A stretch of DNA of 64,000 nucleotides from Campylobacterales bacterium (GTDB lineage Bacteria; Campylobacterota; Campylobacteria; Campylobacterales; Sulfurimonadaceae): positions 184,548-248,547 of the forward strand of contig JAPLGO010000016.1 in assembly GCA_026390115.1 (NCBI GenBank), written 5' to 3'. The translations under genes were made by a program, and so were the position numbers. The notes below the pieces were generated by a model. The model was not told the DNA's origin. It saw only the letters and a list, made by a program, of their open reading frames with translations, and did no database searches. How positions within the stretch are numbered: position 1 is the first letter of the stretch; the number at the start of each line of letters is the position of its first letter. Below, piece by piece: positions 24,700 to 33,686 of this stretch.

Positions 24700-26597
24700 G
24701 TTTTTTACATCCGGAATTTTTGTACTACATGCTACCTCCGCTTTTTATTTTGTTTGGGCTTTTACTTACTCAAAAAGAAGCACAACTCCATTTTTTTAGT
24801 GATGAGGTACTCAGCAGACTCCGAGTAAGTGCGAATATTTTAACCCTTAAAGCTAGAAATGCGCTCTTCTTTTTAATGGGATTTTTTATGATAGTTGCAC
24901 TTGCGCATCCCGTTATAAATGAGGGTGAAGTTGAGGTCAAAGCAAAAAGTGCGGACATAATGGTAGCTATGGATATCTCAGACTCAATGCTTGCAGAAGA
25001 TGTTTACCCAAACCGTTTGAAACTGGCAAAACTAAAGGCAATGGAACTATTGAAAATCGTTCCGAACGAGAGAATCGGAGTGATTGCATTTGCAAAAAAT
25101 TCCTATCTTGTTTCGCCTCTAAGTTTTGATCATAGCGCGGTCGGTTTTTTGCTCCGTCAGTTGGATACAACCTCCATCACCGAAAAGGGGACAGACTTTT
25201 TATCCATGCTTGAAGTTGTAAATAATTCCGTTGATAAAGAGGGTAAAAAATATCTTTTGATTCTTAGCGATGGCGGAGATGAGAGCGATTTTTCTAAAGA
25301 GATTGCCTATGCGAAAGAAAAAAATATTGTTGTTTTTGTGCTGGGAATAGGGACAAAAACAGGTGCGCCTATAAAGCTTGAAGGTGGAACTTTTGTAAAA
25401 CATAATGGTGAAATTATCGTCTCAAAACTGAATGAAAATATCTCCTCTCTTGCAACAAAGAGCGGCGGAGTTTATGTGCAGAGCGTAAAAGCAGACGACG
25501 ATATAAAAACCATGCTCAGAGAGATAGAGAGTCTGAGTGAACAAAAAGAGTTAAAGAGTGAAAAAGTTCAAAGATTCATACCTCTTTTTTATTATCCGCT
25601 GGGAATGGCTCTGTTGCTGTTTTTAATTGCTACGAGTTCGATGACGAAGAGGCAAACCGTGAGCGTGCCCTCAGTTTTTATACTTTTTGCACTTCTGTTT
25701 TTTACTCCACAAGCTGAGGCGGGTCTTCTTGATTTTGTAGAGCTTGGAAATGCCAAAAAAGCTTATGAAAACAAAGAGTATGAGAAGGCTTCAAAACTTT
25801 ATGAAAAACATGCTGAACACTCCTTGAATGCCGAGAGTTACTACAATGCAGGAAACTCTCTCTACAAACAAGGAAAATTCGATGAAGCTCTGAAGTCATA
25901 TGAAAAAGCCACATTTTTTGATGAAAAACAAAGAGCAAAGAATCTTTCAAATATCGGAAACAGTTATGTAAAACAGGCAAAAGAGGAAAGTTTGCAAAAA
26001 GCTCTGAACTCTTACGAAGAGTCTTTAAAACTGCATGAAGATAAAGAAACAAGAGAAAATCTTGAAGAGGTTAAAAAAGCTATAGAAAAGCAGAAAGAAG
26101 ATAAACAAGAGAAGAAAGAGGATAAATCAGAGCAGAATAAAGAGGATAAGAACCAAAAAGAGGGTGATAATAAAGATTCTAAGAAGCAAGAAGATAAAGA
26201 TTCAAAAGAGAAAAATTCAGAGGAAAAAAACAGCTCAGAGAAGAAAGAGGAGAAGTCAGATAAAGAGCAAGAGAGCTCAAAAAATGATAAACCGCAAGAG
26301 AGCGAAAAAAAATTTGATGATAAAAAATCTCAAAAAGAGAATGAAAAAAATAAAAAAGAAGATAGTAATCAGACAAAAGAGGAACAACAAAAACAGAGTC
26401 AAAATAAAAATGAAAAAAAAGAGGATAATAACTCTGCGAGCGAAGCACAATCCTCTCAAAATATATCTGAAGATAAAATGAGTGATGCCGAGGAGCAGAA
26501 GTGGCTTGAGCAGCTCAATTTACAACAAAACACATACATGTATAAGTTAAATGATGAAAAATCAAAAAAGGAGAATTCTAATGAAAAACCTTGGTAA
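24696..26597 (+). CDS. BatB-BatC fusion: VWA domain plus TPR (module 2)
   Basis: A 633-residue paralogue of the gene at 16862. It has two N-terminal membrane segments, a VWA domain with a full metal site (DISDS, EKGTDFLSML, LSDGGDES), a membrane segment (about 295-312), a second one, then TPRs (about 345-440). A very long Lys/Glu/Asp/Ser/Asn tail (about 455-600) precedes the ending NSNEKPW. The tail is about 130 residues longer than in module 1 and accounts for most of the size difference. It probably sits in the periplasm or cytosol as a disordered, charged linker. Confidence 0.88.
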   Translation: MSFLHPEFLYYMLPPLFILFGLLLTQKEAQLHFFSDEVLSRLRVSANILTLKARNALFFLMGFFMIVALAHPVINEGEVEVKAKSADIMVAMDISDSMLAEDVYPNRLKLAKLKAMELLKIVPNERIGVIAFAKNSYLVSPLSFDHSAVGFLLRQLDTTSITEKGTDFLSMLEVVNNSVDKEGKKYLLILSDGGDESDFSKEIAYAKEKNIVVFVLGIGTKTGAPIKLEGGTFVKHNGEIIVSKLNENISSLATKSGGVYVQSVKADDDIKTMLREIESLSEQKELKSEKVQRFIPLFYYPLGMALLLFLIATSSMTKRQTVSVPSVFILFALLFFTPQAEAGLLDFVELGNAKKAYENKEYEKASKLYEKHAEHSLNAESYYNAGNSLYKQGKFDEALKSYEKATFFDEKQRAKNLSNIGNSYVKQAKEESLQKALNSYEESLKLHEDKETRENLEEVKKAIEKQKEDKQEKKEDKSEQNKEDKNQKEGDNKDSKKQEDKDSKEKNSEEKNSSEKKEEKSDKEQESSKNDKPQESEKKFDDKKSQKENEKNKKEDSNQTKEEQQKQSQNKNEKKEDNNSASEAQSSQNISEDKMSDAEEQKWLEQLNLQQNTYMYKLNDEKSKKENSNEKPW

Positions 26598-28011
26598 AAT
26601 AGCTCTGTTTCTGCTCTTGGTTCCATATGCCCTTTTTGGTGGAGTTACTGCAACTGTTGATTCCAAAAGTGTAGAACTCGGAAACACGGTTACTTTGAGC
26701 CTTGATATAACTGGAGACAATGCAACGCGACCTAATCTTAACACATTGTGTGGAAGCGATATTATCTCTGCGAACACCTCGACGAGCATACAGGGAGTTA
26801 ATGGTGTTTATAAAAAAAGCATTATTCTGAGTTATAAATTTCTACCCCAAAAAAGCTGTGAGATTGAGGCTGTCAATATCGACATAGACGGTAAAATAGA
26901 GAGTACTGAGCCTATAAAAATCGAAGTAAAACCCGTGGATAGAGCCAAAGATTCGGATTTTGTTTTAAGTTTGGAGAGTAATAAAAAAGAGATATTCGTG
27001 GGTGAACCTTTTGATTTGACCCTTCTCTTTAGACAAAAACGAAATACGGAAGCGGTTGACAGCAAATTTTCACCACCGGACTTAAAAGGTTTCTGGGTAA
27101 AGGGTGAGTCAAAGCCCACAAGAGAAGATGATGGAGAATATATTACTACAAAAGTAATCTATACCATGTCACCTCAAAGAGAGGGAAATTTGAAAATATC
27201 CGGCGCGCAGATGAGCGTAGCTTCAAGGTCTAACTCACGTGATAGTTGGGGCTCATGGATACCGGCGATTAAGTGGAAAAGCTATTTTTCTAATGAAGTG
27301 GAACTGAATGTAAAACCTCTTCCGGTCGGAGTGAGTTTAGTGGGAAAATTCACTATATCTGCAACTGTAGATAAGAGCGAGATAAACGCTAACGAAGCCG
27401 TAAATGTAACAGTGGAAGTGCAGGGTGACGGAAATTTAGAAGATATAAAAACATTTAAGCCCAATATTGACAAAGTGAGTATCTTTGATGAAAAAATAGT
27501 TATAGAAAAATCAAAACTATCTCAAAAAATGGCTTTTGTGTCGGATGAAGATTTTGTAATTCCACCCTTTGAACTGAAATATTTTGACACTCTCACAAAA
27601 GAGATTCAGAGCGTCTCGACTAAAGAGATACATGTCAAAGTAAAAAATGCAAAACCTAAAGAAGAACTTTTGATTAAGCGGGACGAGAATGCAAAAGCTG
27701 TTCAAACAGAAAACTCTGCAAATATCTCTATAAATGAAATAAGTATATATTGGGTAGTTCTAGGATTTATTGTTGGTTTAGCATGTGGCGTTTTGATTGC
27801 TATGTTGAAACTGTGGAAGATGATTGGCAAGAAGAGAAGTAGCTCTCTAAATGAGCCAAGAACTCTTTTGGTAAAATTGATGCCTTATAAGCACGATGCA
27901 GAAGTTCAAAATTTGATAGAGATTCTTGAAAAAAATATCTATCAAAAAGAGAATATAAAAATTGACACAAAGAATTTAAAAGAGATATTGAAGAGATATG
28001 AAATAGTTTAA
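26581..28011 (+). CDS. BatD-like protein (module 2)
   Basis: A 476-residue BatD protein with a signal peptide (LGKIALFLLLVPYALFGGVTA), repeated beta-sandwich domains, a C-terminal membrane segment (about 375-398) and a cytosolic tail. FVLSLESNKKEIFVGEPFDL and GKFTISATVDKSEINANEAV mark two BatD units. The ATG at 26581 has GGAG eight bases before it and lies 17 bp inside the previous gene; an earlier start at 26551 would put charged residues before the signal. It is full length compared with module 1. Confidence 0.88.
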   Translation: MKNLGKIALFLLLVPYALFGGVTATVDSKSVELGNTVTLSLDITGDNATRPNLNTLCGSDIISANTSTSIQGVNGVYKKSIILSYKFLPQKSCEIEAVNIDIDGKIESTEPIKIEVKPVDRAKDSDFVLSLESNKKEIFVGEPFDLTLLFRQKRNTEAVDSKFSPPDLKGFWVKGESKPTREDDGEYITTKVIYTMSPQREGNLKISGAQMSVASRSNSRDSWGSWIPAIKWKSYFSNEVELNVKPLPVGVSLVGKFTISATVDKSEINANEAVNVTVEVQGDGNLEDIKTFKPNIDKVSIFDEKIVIEKSKLSQKMAFVSDEDFVIPPFELKYFDTLTKEIQSVSTKEIHVKVKNAKPKEELLIKRDENAKAVQTENSANISINEISIYWVVLGFIVGLACGVLIAMLKLWKMIGKKRSSSLNEPRTLLVKLMPYKHDAEVQNLIEILEKNIYQKENIKIDTKNLKEILKRYEIV

Positions 28012-28016
28012 TAGAG

Positions 28017-28036
28017 TTCTTGCAGTTTTGCAAGAG
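28017..28036. terminator. Hairpin between convergent batD and tyrA
   Basis: CTTGCA (28019-28024) pairs with TGCAAG (28029-28034) around a GTTT loop, extendable by one A-T and one T-G pair. It fills the 27-bp gap between the two stop codons and probably acts as a two-way terminator, though no long U-run follows. Confidence 0.45.
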
Positions 28037-28038
28037 GT

Positions 28039-28872
28039 CTAATCCTCTAAAATATCGTGAAGCTTATTACCGTTTTCCAGCTCTTTGCGAACTTTGTCCC
28101 ATTCATCATTCAAGATACTTTGTTTGAGGTTCGTGAGCTCTTTTTCAAAGAGCTCTATCGCTTCTATTATATTGGATTTATTCTGTCTAAAAATATCTTC
28201 CCACATGTTTGGAGAACTTTTTGCAAGGCGGCTCATGGAACGAAAACCGCCGGCTGCAAGAAGTAGAATATTTTCTTTTTTCTCCTGCTTCATAACGGTA
28301 TTTGCCAGTGAATAGGAGATGGCGTGGGGCATGTGAGAGATAAACGCTGCATGGCGGTCATGCTGTTTTGCCGACATAAAATATTTTTTCATCTCAAGTG
28401 ATTTAAAAATAGTTTTTGCAACTTCGCTTTGAATTGCACCGCTGTTTTCTAAGTCACACAAGACTACGACTTTATCGGTGTAAAGATTCTCAATCGCGGC
28501 ATAGGGACCGAAATTTTCTGTTCCCGTCATCGGATGGGCAGCGACGAAGTTTTTCCGTATTGCCTGCGGAACAGATTCGATGATAATCTCTTTTGTACTT
28601 CCTAAGTCAATTATTGTTGTGTTTTCTTTGACATCTGTTAGATTCTTAAGCGTTGCGATAATTCCGTTGACCGGAATGGCAAGAAAAATAACATCACATT
28701 TTTTGACCTCTTCAAACCCAACAACACTGTCAACTAAACCGAGTTTTAAAGCATCTCTTTGGTGCTGTTCATTATGGTCGCTTCCAACTATGCTTTTGAT
28801 AAAAGTTAATTTTTTTAGACTAAGCGCCAATGAGCCGCCCATGAGTCCAAGTCCTACAATTGCTACATTCAT
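28039..28872 (-). CDS. tyrA: Prephenate dehydrogenase TyrA
   Basis: A 277-residue NAD(P)-dependent enzyme of tyrosine synthesis. The N-terminal Rossmann motif is GLGLMGGSLALSL (about residues 7-19), then FLAIPVNGI and a Ser/Thr-rich DLGSTKEIIIE. The catalytic-region HPMTGTENFGPYAA (about 116-129) and SHMPHAISYSLA (about 185-196) identify the family. There is no ACT domain and no fused chorismate mutase. It is convergent with the Bat operon. Confidence 0.95.
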   Translation of the reverse strand: MNVAIVGLGLMGGSLALSLKKLTFIKSIVGSDHNEQHQRDALKLGLVDSVVGFEEVKKCDVIFLAIPVNGIIATLKNLTDVKENTTIIDLGSTKEIIIESVPQAIRKNFVAAHPMTGTENFGPYAAIENLYTDKVVVLCDLENSGAIQSEVAKTIFKSLEMKKYFMSAKQHDRHAAFISHMPHAISYSLANTVMKQEKKENILLLAAGGFRSMSRLAKSSPNMWEDIFRQNKSNIIEAIELFEKELTNLKQSILNDEWDKVRKELENGNKLHDILED

Positions 28873-29063
28873 ATGATATCTCTATATTAATTTATAAATA
28901 CTCAAAGTCAGTATTCTAGCATCTTATGCTGTCAATCATCTGAAAATATTTTAGAGGGTTTTCATAAAGTTGTCCAGATGTATTAAAAAATGCTACGAAT
29001 AGAAATGCTTGTTTAAAATGTTATATTCTTAATTTTATATAGTGGCTTATAGATTGGAATAAA

Positions 29064-31277
29064 ATGCTATTATGCATGATAATGTTCAAGAAGAAGGTAA
29101 AACCAGTGGTTATGGATGAATTACATACAAGTTGCTTGTCTCTTGAAGGGGATGAAGAAATTATTTTAACCTCCTTGGAATACAATAAAATTTTAGATAT
29201 ACAACAGAATATTTTTGAGTTATTGACTGTAGGAAACAACGAGGAAGATGTTTTGGCAAAACTTTGCCAAATGGCTGAGAGTCTGCTTCCAAACTCTGTT
29301 GCTTCTGTAATGATTCTCGACTCTTATTCCGGTTTAATGAATGTAGTTTCGGCTCCTTCAATTCCACAAGTAGGACATGATGCTTTGCAAGGTCTCAAGC
29401 CAGGATTAGGCGGAGGTTCGTGCGGAAATGCAGTATTTCAAAATGAAGCGCAATATGTAAAAGATACAAAAACGGATAAGCGATGGACAGATATTCGACA
29501 AATTGCTTATGACTTTAATCTATGTTCATGCTGGTCGATGCCGATTAGAAATATTCAAAAACAGGCAATTGGAAGTTTCGCACTGAGTTCGTTTGAACAT
29601 CGTTCTCCATCGGGTTTTCATAAGCGTCTGCTAGAAGTTTGTGCATTTATCGTTAATATTGTTTTAAAACGCTCAGAGTATGAGAGAGAGCTTAAAGAAA
29701 ATCAAAAGAAGCTTATAATTTTTAGAACAGGGATGAAAAACTCCTCCGAAGGGGTCATAATCACGGATGCAAATAATAAAATAGTGGAAGTCAATAGTGC
29801 TTTTGAAATAATTTCCGGTTATAAAGCAGACGAGGTTATAGGGAAAAATCCAAGTATTCTAGCTTCCGGAAAATATAACAAAGAGTTTTATGAGCTTATG
29901 TGGAAGACTATTTTAGATGAAAAGCATTGGAGCGGAGAGATATGGAATAAACACCCTAATGGCGAACATTTTCTCCAGTGGATGAGCATCAGTGCCATAT
30001 CTGACGAGGATGGGCAAATAATTAATTATTTAGCTATATTTACAGACTTGAGCGAATTGCGCGCCAACCAACAGAAGTTGATTAATCTAGCGTCGCATGA
30101 CCAATTAACCTCTCTGCCAAACCGTCAAAAAATGGGGATTGATATAGATACTCTTCATCCGAATGGATGCATTGTTTTTAATATTGATCGATTTCGTGAG
30201 ATTAATGATCTTTTTGGAGTAGCTGTTGGTGACGCTATTTTAGTGCAGATAGCAGAGTGGTTTAATTCTATGGGATTAAGTGTCTATCGTATCGGCGGAG
30301 ATGAATTTGCAATACTTCTGCATGAGGATGTAAAGTGGGAAGTTCTGGAGCGTAGATTAACACAGTGGCTGGAAGAGCTTGCAAGAACATCGTTTCGAAT
30401 TGGCAGTGAGTTAATTTCAATTAGAATAAATATCGGGGTTGCTTTGGGTGGGGAGAAGCTCTTGACTCAAGCCGATATTGCACTGCATAATGCTAAAGAG
30501 GCAAAAAATGCCTATGCTCTCTATGAAAAAACTGAAAATATCGAGGAGCTTTATCGCACGAATATCGCTATGGCCACAACCATTCATAAAGCACTCTCAG
30601 ACGGGCGTGTAATCTGTCACTATCAGCCAATTGCTGATTTCATAAGCGGAAAGATTGTTAAATATGAGGCTTTAGTCCGCCTTGTCAATGAAGATGGCTC
30701 TATCATTCCTCCATTGGTTTTTTTGCCAATCGCTAAAAAAACAAAGCTTTACTCACAAATTACCCGTGCTGTTATCCATCAGGCATGTTACTGTTTTGAG
30801 CATCGTGATGAAGATTTTTCTATCAATCTCTCCATCGACGATATTGAAGACCCGGCAACGGTTCAGGAGATAATCACAACACTGCTTAAAACACATACAG
30901 CCTCAAGGGTTGTCTTTGAAATTTTGGAATCTGAAGGAATTGAAAACTATGGCTCAGTGGTAAACTTTATTACACAGGTAAAAGCTTTGGGGGCAAAAAT
31001 AGCCATAGATGATTTTGGAAGCGGATACTCAAATTTTGAACATATTTTGAAACTCCATGTCGATTATATAAAAATTGACGGTTCTCTTGTTCGGGGAGTA
31101 GTGACAAATGAGCGTCACCGTATTATTATAGAAACAATTGTCGATTTTGCTTCTAAAATAGGAGCTAAAACTATCGCCGAATTTGTAAGTGATGAAACGA
31201 TTTTTGATTTCTTAAAAGCACGGGGAGTCAATTATTCGCAGGGATATTACACGGGCAAGCCGGAAGTGCTGACGTGA
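29064..31277 (+). CDS. GAF-PAS-GGDEF-EAL cyclic-di-GMP protein
   Basis: A soluble 737-residue signalling protein. It has an N-terminal GAF domain (about residues 45-215), a PAS domain with a PAC motif (about 222-340), GGDEF (YRIGGDEFAIL near 415) and EAL (KYEALVRLVNEDGS near 535). EAL residues needed for hydrolysis look intact: EALVR, NLSIDD, DDFGSGYSNFEH, KIDGSLV and SQGYYTG. No RxxD inhibitory site precedes GGDEF. It could make or degrade cyclic-di-GMP; many such tandem proteins use GGDEF only as a GTP sensor. The start is uncertain: GTG 29106 has AAGAAGG eight bases upstream. Confidence 0.93.
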   Translation: MLLCMIMFKKKVKPVVMDELHTSCLSLEGDEEIILTSLEYNKILDIQQNIFELLTVGNNEEDVLAKLCQMAESLLPNSVASVMILDSYSGLMNVVSAPSIPQVGHDALQGLKPGLGGGSCGNAVFQNEAQYVKDTKTDKRWTDIRQIAYDFNLCSCWSMPIRNIQKQAIGSFALSSFEHRSPSGFHKRLLEVCAFIVNIVLKRSEYERELKENQKKLIIFRTGMKNSSEGVIITDANNKIVEVNSAFEIISGYKADEVIGKNPSILASGKYNKEFYELMWKTILDEKHWSGEIWNKHPNGEHFLQWMSISAISDEDGQIINYLAIFTDLSELRANQQKLINLASHDQLTSLPNRQKMGIDIDTLHPNGCIVFNIDRFREINDLFGVAVGDAILVQIAEWFNSMGLSVYRIGGDEFAILLHEDVKWEVLERRLTQWLEELARTSFRIGSELISIRINIGVALGGEKLLTQADIALHNAKEAKNAYALYEKTENIEELYRTNIAMATTIHKALSDGRVICHYQPIADFISGKIVKYEALVRLVNEDGSIIPPLVFLPIAKKTKLYSQITRAVIHQACYCFEHRDEDFSINLSIDDIEDPATVQEIITTLLKTHTASRVVFEILESEGIENYGSVVNFITQVKALGAKIAIDDFGSGYSNFEHILKLHVDYIKIDGSLVRGVVTNERHRIIIETIVDFASKIGAKTIAEFVSDETIFDFLKARGVNYSQGYYTGKPEVLT

Positions 31278-31315
31278 TGTTTATTACAGCATTACGGACT
31301 TTTATAGGTAACAGC

Positions 31316-31344
31316 AAATCTAAACACTTTAGCTAGATTTTTTA
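31316..31344 (+). terminator. Weak intrinsic terminator after the GGDEF-EAL gene
   Basis: AAATCTA (31316-31322) pairs with TAGATTT (31334-31340), the second arm running into further T residues. An alternative inner stem, CTAAA-CAC-TTTAG, is also possible. The stem is A/T-rich, so strength is doubtful. Confidence 0.4.
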
Positions 31345-31412
31345 TTTGTAACATGACTTTCATATTGCATAAATTTAAGCTTTTCTTAACTTAATTTTAA
31401 CCTCTTAAAAGG

Positions 31413-31418
31413 TAGAAT
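31413..31418 (+). promoter_or_regulatory. Candidate -10 box of bamA
   Basis: TAGAAT, 31 bp before the bamA start, after a T/A-rich stretch without a recognisable -35 box. The only clear -10-like hexamer in this 171-bp gap. Confidence 0.4.
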
Positions 31419-31448
31419 CACCACTTATTTTACAACAAATGGATTTTA

Positions 31449-33686
31449 ATGAAAATTTTTCTGGCTTCAATTTTAACACTCCTAAGTATCAATGCTTTTG
31501 CTTTTACCGTAAAGTCTATCAAATACGAGGGAATGGTACACATGTCAGAGCCTGTTGCACTTCGAATGCTTGATTTTGAGGTAGGGAATGAGGTTGATGA
31601 AAAAATAATTGATGAGGCTATTAAAAAGTACTTTAAGCAGGGTTACTTTACCGATATTTGGGTTGAAAATGAAAATGGGGATGTGATATTCAAGTTTAAA
31701 GAAAAGCCTGTCATTTCACTGATTGAACTAAAAGGGTGGAAAGAGAATGATGAAGAGATTAAAAAGTCGGTTATCCAGATTAAAAAAGGCTCTTTATACA
31801 ATCAGCAAAAATTAGAAGCTGCAAAAAAAAGAATTATTGAAGCGATAAATAAAGATGGAAAGATAGATAGCGTTGTTGAAGTAGAAGAAGAGCATCTTGA
31901 TAACGGGAGTATTAAAGTTACTTTTATTGTGAATGAGGGGGAAAAAATTGTTATTCAAAAGCTCGAATATAGCGGTGTATCAGGTCTTAATAGTAGTGAC
32001 TTTGATAGTGTAATCTCAAATAAACAGCATGAGTTTATGGGTTGGCTATGGGGAAGAAATGATGGCAAAATGAGCCTTGCAGATTTGGAGTATGATCCTC
32101 TTAGAATTCGTGATTATTACATGCAGTTTGGTTATTTAGATTCAAAAGTAAGTACTCCATTCGCTAGAGCAAATTTTGACCACTATAAAGCCAACATGAG
32201 TTATCAAGTGGAAGAGGGTGCTGTATATACGATAAATAGTGTTTCAGTTAATCAAACTAAAAGCGTTATCGCAGAAGAGAAGATAAAAGAGATTATCAGA
32301 TTGGAAAAGGGAAAAGTATTTAATATTAAAACTTTTCGTGAAGATGCGGATAAAATAAAAACTCTGATAGCAGATTTGAGTTATGCCTATGTGCAGGTAA
32401 TGCCTGATTTGAAAAAGAATAAAGATAATAATACCGTTGATGTAGTTTTTAAGATTATTCCAGGTGATAAGGTGAAAATCAGAGATGTTATTGTTTCTGG
32501 AAATACAAGAACGCTTGATAGAATTGTGAGACGAGAGCTTTATCTCGGTCCAGGAGACATGTACTCACTGACGGATTTAAAAGACTCCAGAAACTCACTT
32601 GGAAGACTTGGCTATTTTGAAAGTAATACTATTGAGGAAAAAAGAGTTGACAATCAAACAATGGATTTGATAGTAAAAGTAAAAGAGGCACCGACAGGAA
32701 ATATACAAATTGGTGGAGGATACGGAAGCTATGGTGGTCTTTTAGTTAGCCTTGGTGTTAATGATTCAAATGTATGGGGCTCGGGCATAAATGTCGGAGT
32801 TCGTGCAGAAAAATCGCAGCTTACTCAAAATGCTTCTTTTAATATCTCAAATCCACGATTGAACGATAGTGACTTTAGCGGCAATTTCGCCATCACTAAA
32901 TCAATGTATCAGTATATTGCCTATAGTGTAGATACTAATGGGCTTTCATCAGGTATCGGACATAAATTTTCAAGACATGTGACAGGCTATCTTGGATATG
33001 GTTATTCACAAAACAGATATTATAATATTAGTGAAACTAACATTCTCTACACTCCTGCATACATAGCAAGATATTTTGAAAGTTATTCAAAAGGTTCAAT
33101 TACTACAACTCTTAGTTTTGATAATACTGATGACTACTATCTTCCTCGCGAAGGTTTTACATTGAGTCAAAGTTTTGAAAGAGCCGGTATCGGAGGAGAT
33201 GCAGACTTCCTCAAAAGCAGAACCACATTCGGAAAGTATAATGGTTTAGAAAGCTATATAGGGTTTGATGCTATCTTTAGATACAAAGCCAGATACAGTG
33301 CAGTCTTAAATCCAGTAAGTTTACCTATCAATGAGAAGTTGTTTATGGGAGGATTAGGAAGCGTGAGAGGCTATCGGTCATATTCTATCTCCCCAATTGA
33401 TACTACAAACAGTGCATTAAGAACAGGGGGTAAACAAACTTTTTCAAACAATTTAGAGCTTAGTTTACCGCTTGTTCCCAAAGCTAAAATGCGTATGGTA
33501 GCTTTTGTTGACTGGGGATTTATAGGTGAAGATTCAATAGAAGAGTACTCTCGTGGCAGTTATGGCATGGGTCTTGAGTGGTTCTCACCTGTGGGACCTA
33601 TTCAGTTAATGTTTGCAAATCCACTTAATAAACAGCCTGGTGATAGAACTGAGCCGTTCGAGTTTACTATGGGGCAAAGATTTTAA
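31449..33686 (+). CDS. bamA: Outer-membrane assembly factor BamA
   Basis: A 745-residue Omp85 protein that inserts beta-barrel proteins into the outer membrane. It has a signal peptide (MKIFLASILTLLSINAFA), about five POTRA domains (residues about 20-410) and a C-terminal 16-strand barrel. The barrel loop-6 motif is GGLGSVRGYRSYS (about 637-649), and the protein ends in Phe (EFTMGQRF), the outer-membrane insertion signal. The stop overlaps by 4 bp that of the convergent Ppx/GppA gene, so no separate terminator exists between them. Confidence 0.96.
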   Translation: MKIFLASILTLLSINAFAFTVKSIKYEGMVHMSEPVALRMLDFEVGNEVDEKIIDEAIKKYFKQGYFTDIWVENENGDVIFKFKEKPVISLIELKGWKENDEEIKKSVIQIKKGSLYNQQKLEAAKKRIIEAINKDGKIDSVVEVEEEHLDNGSIKVTFIVNEGEKIVIQKLEYSGVSGLNSSDFDSVISNKQHEFMGWLWGRNDGKMSLADLEYDPLRIRDYYMQFGYLDSKVSTPFARANFDHYKANMSYQVEEGAVYTINSVSVNQTKSVIAEEKIKEIIRLEKGKVFNIKTFREDADKIKTLIADLSYAYVQVMPDLKKNKDNNTVDVVFKIIPGDKVKIRDVIVSGNTRTLDRIVRRELYLGPGDMYSLTDLKDSRNSLGRLGYFESNTIEEKRVDNQTMDLIVKVKEAPTGNIQIGGGYGSYGGLLVSLGVNDSNVWGSGINVGVRAEKSQLTQNASFNISNPRLNDSDFSGNFAITKSMYQYIAYSVDTNGLSSGIGHKFSRHVTGYLGYGYSQNRYYNISETNILYTPAYIARYFESYSKGSITTTLSFDNTDDYYLPREGFTLSQSFERAGIGGDADFLKSRTTFGKYNGLESYIGFDAIFRYKARYSAVLNPVSLPINEKLFMGGLGSVRGYRSYSISPIDTTNSALRTGGKQTFSNNLELSLPLVPKAKMRMVAFVDWGFIGEDSIEEYSRGSYGMGLEWFSPVGPIQLMFANPLNKQPGDRTEPFEFTMGQRF

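Noticed and set aside
26164..26481. Lys/Arg-rich 105-residue plus-strand reading frame
   Set aside because: It is another frame of the purine-rich tail of the BatBC gene; composition is forced by the coding frame and there is no ribosome site.
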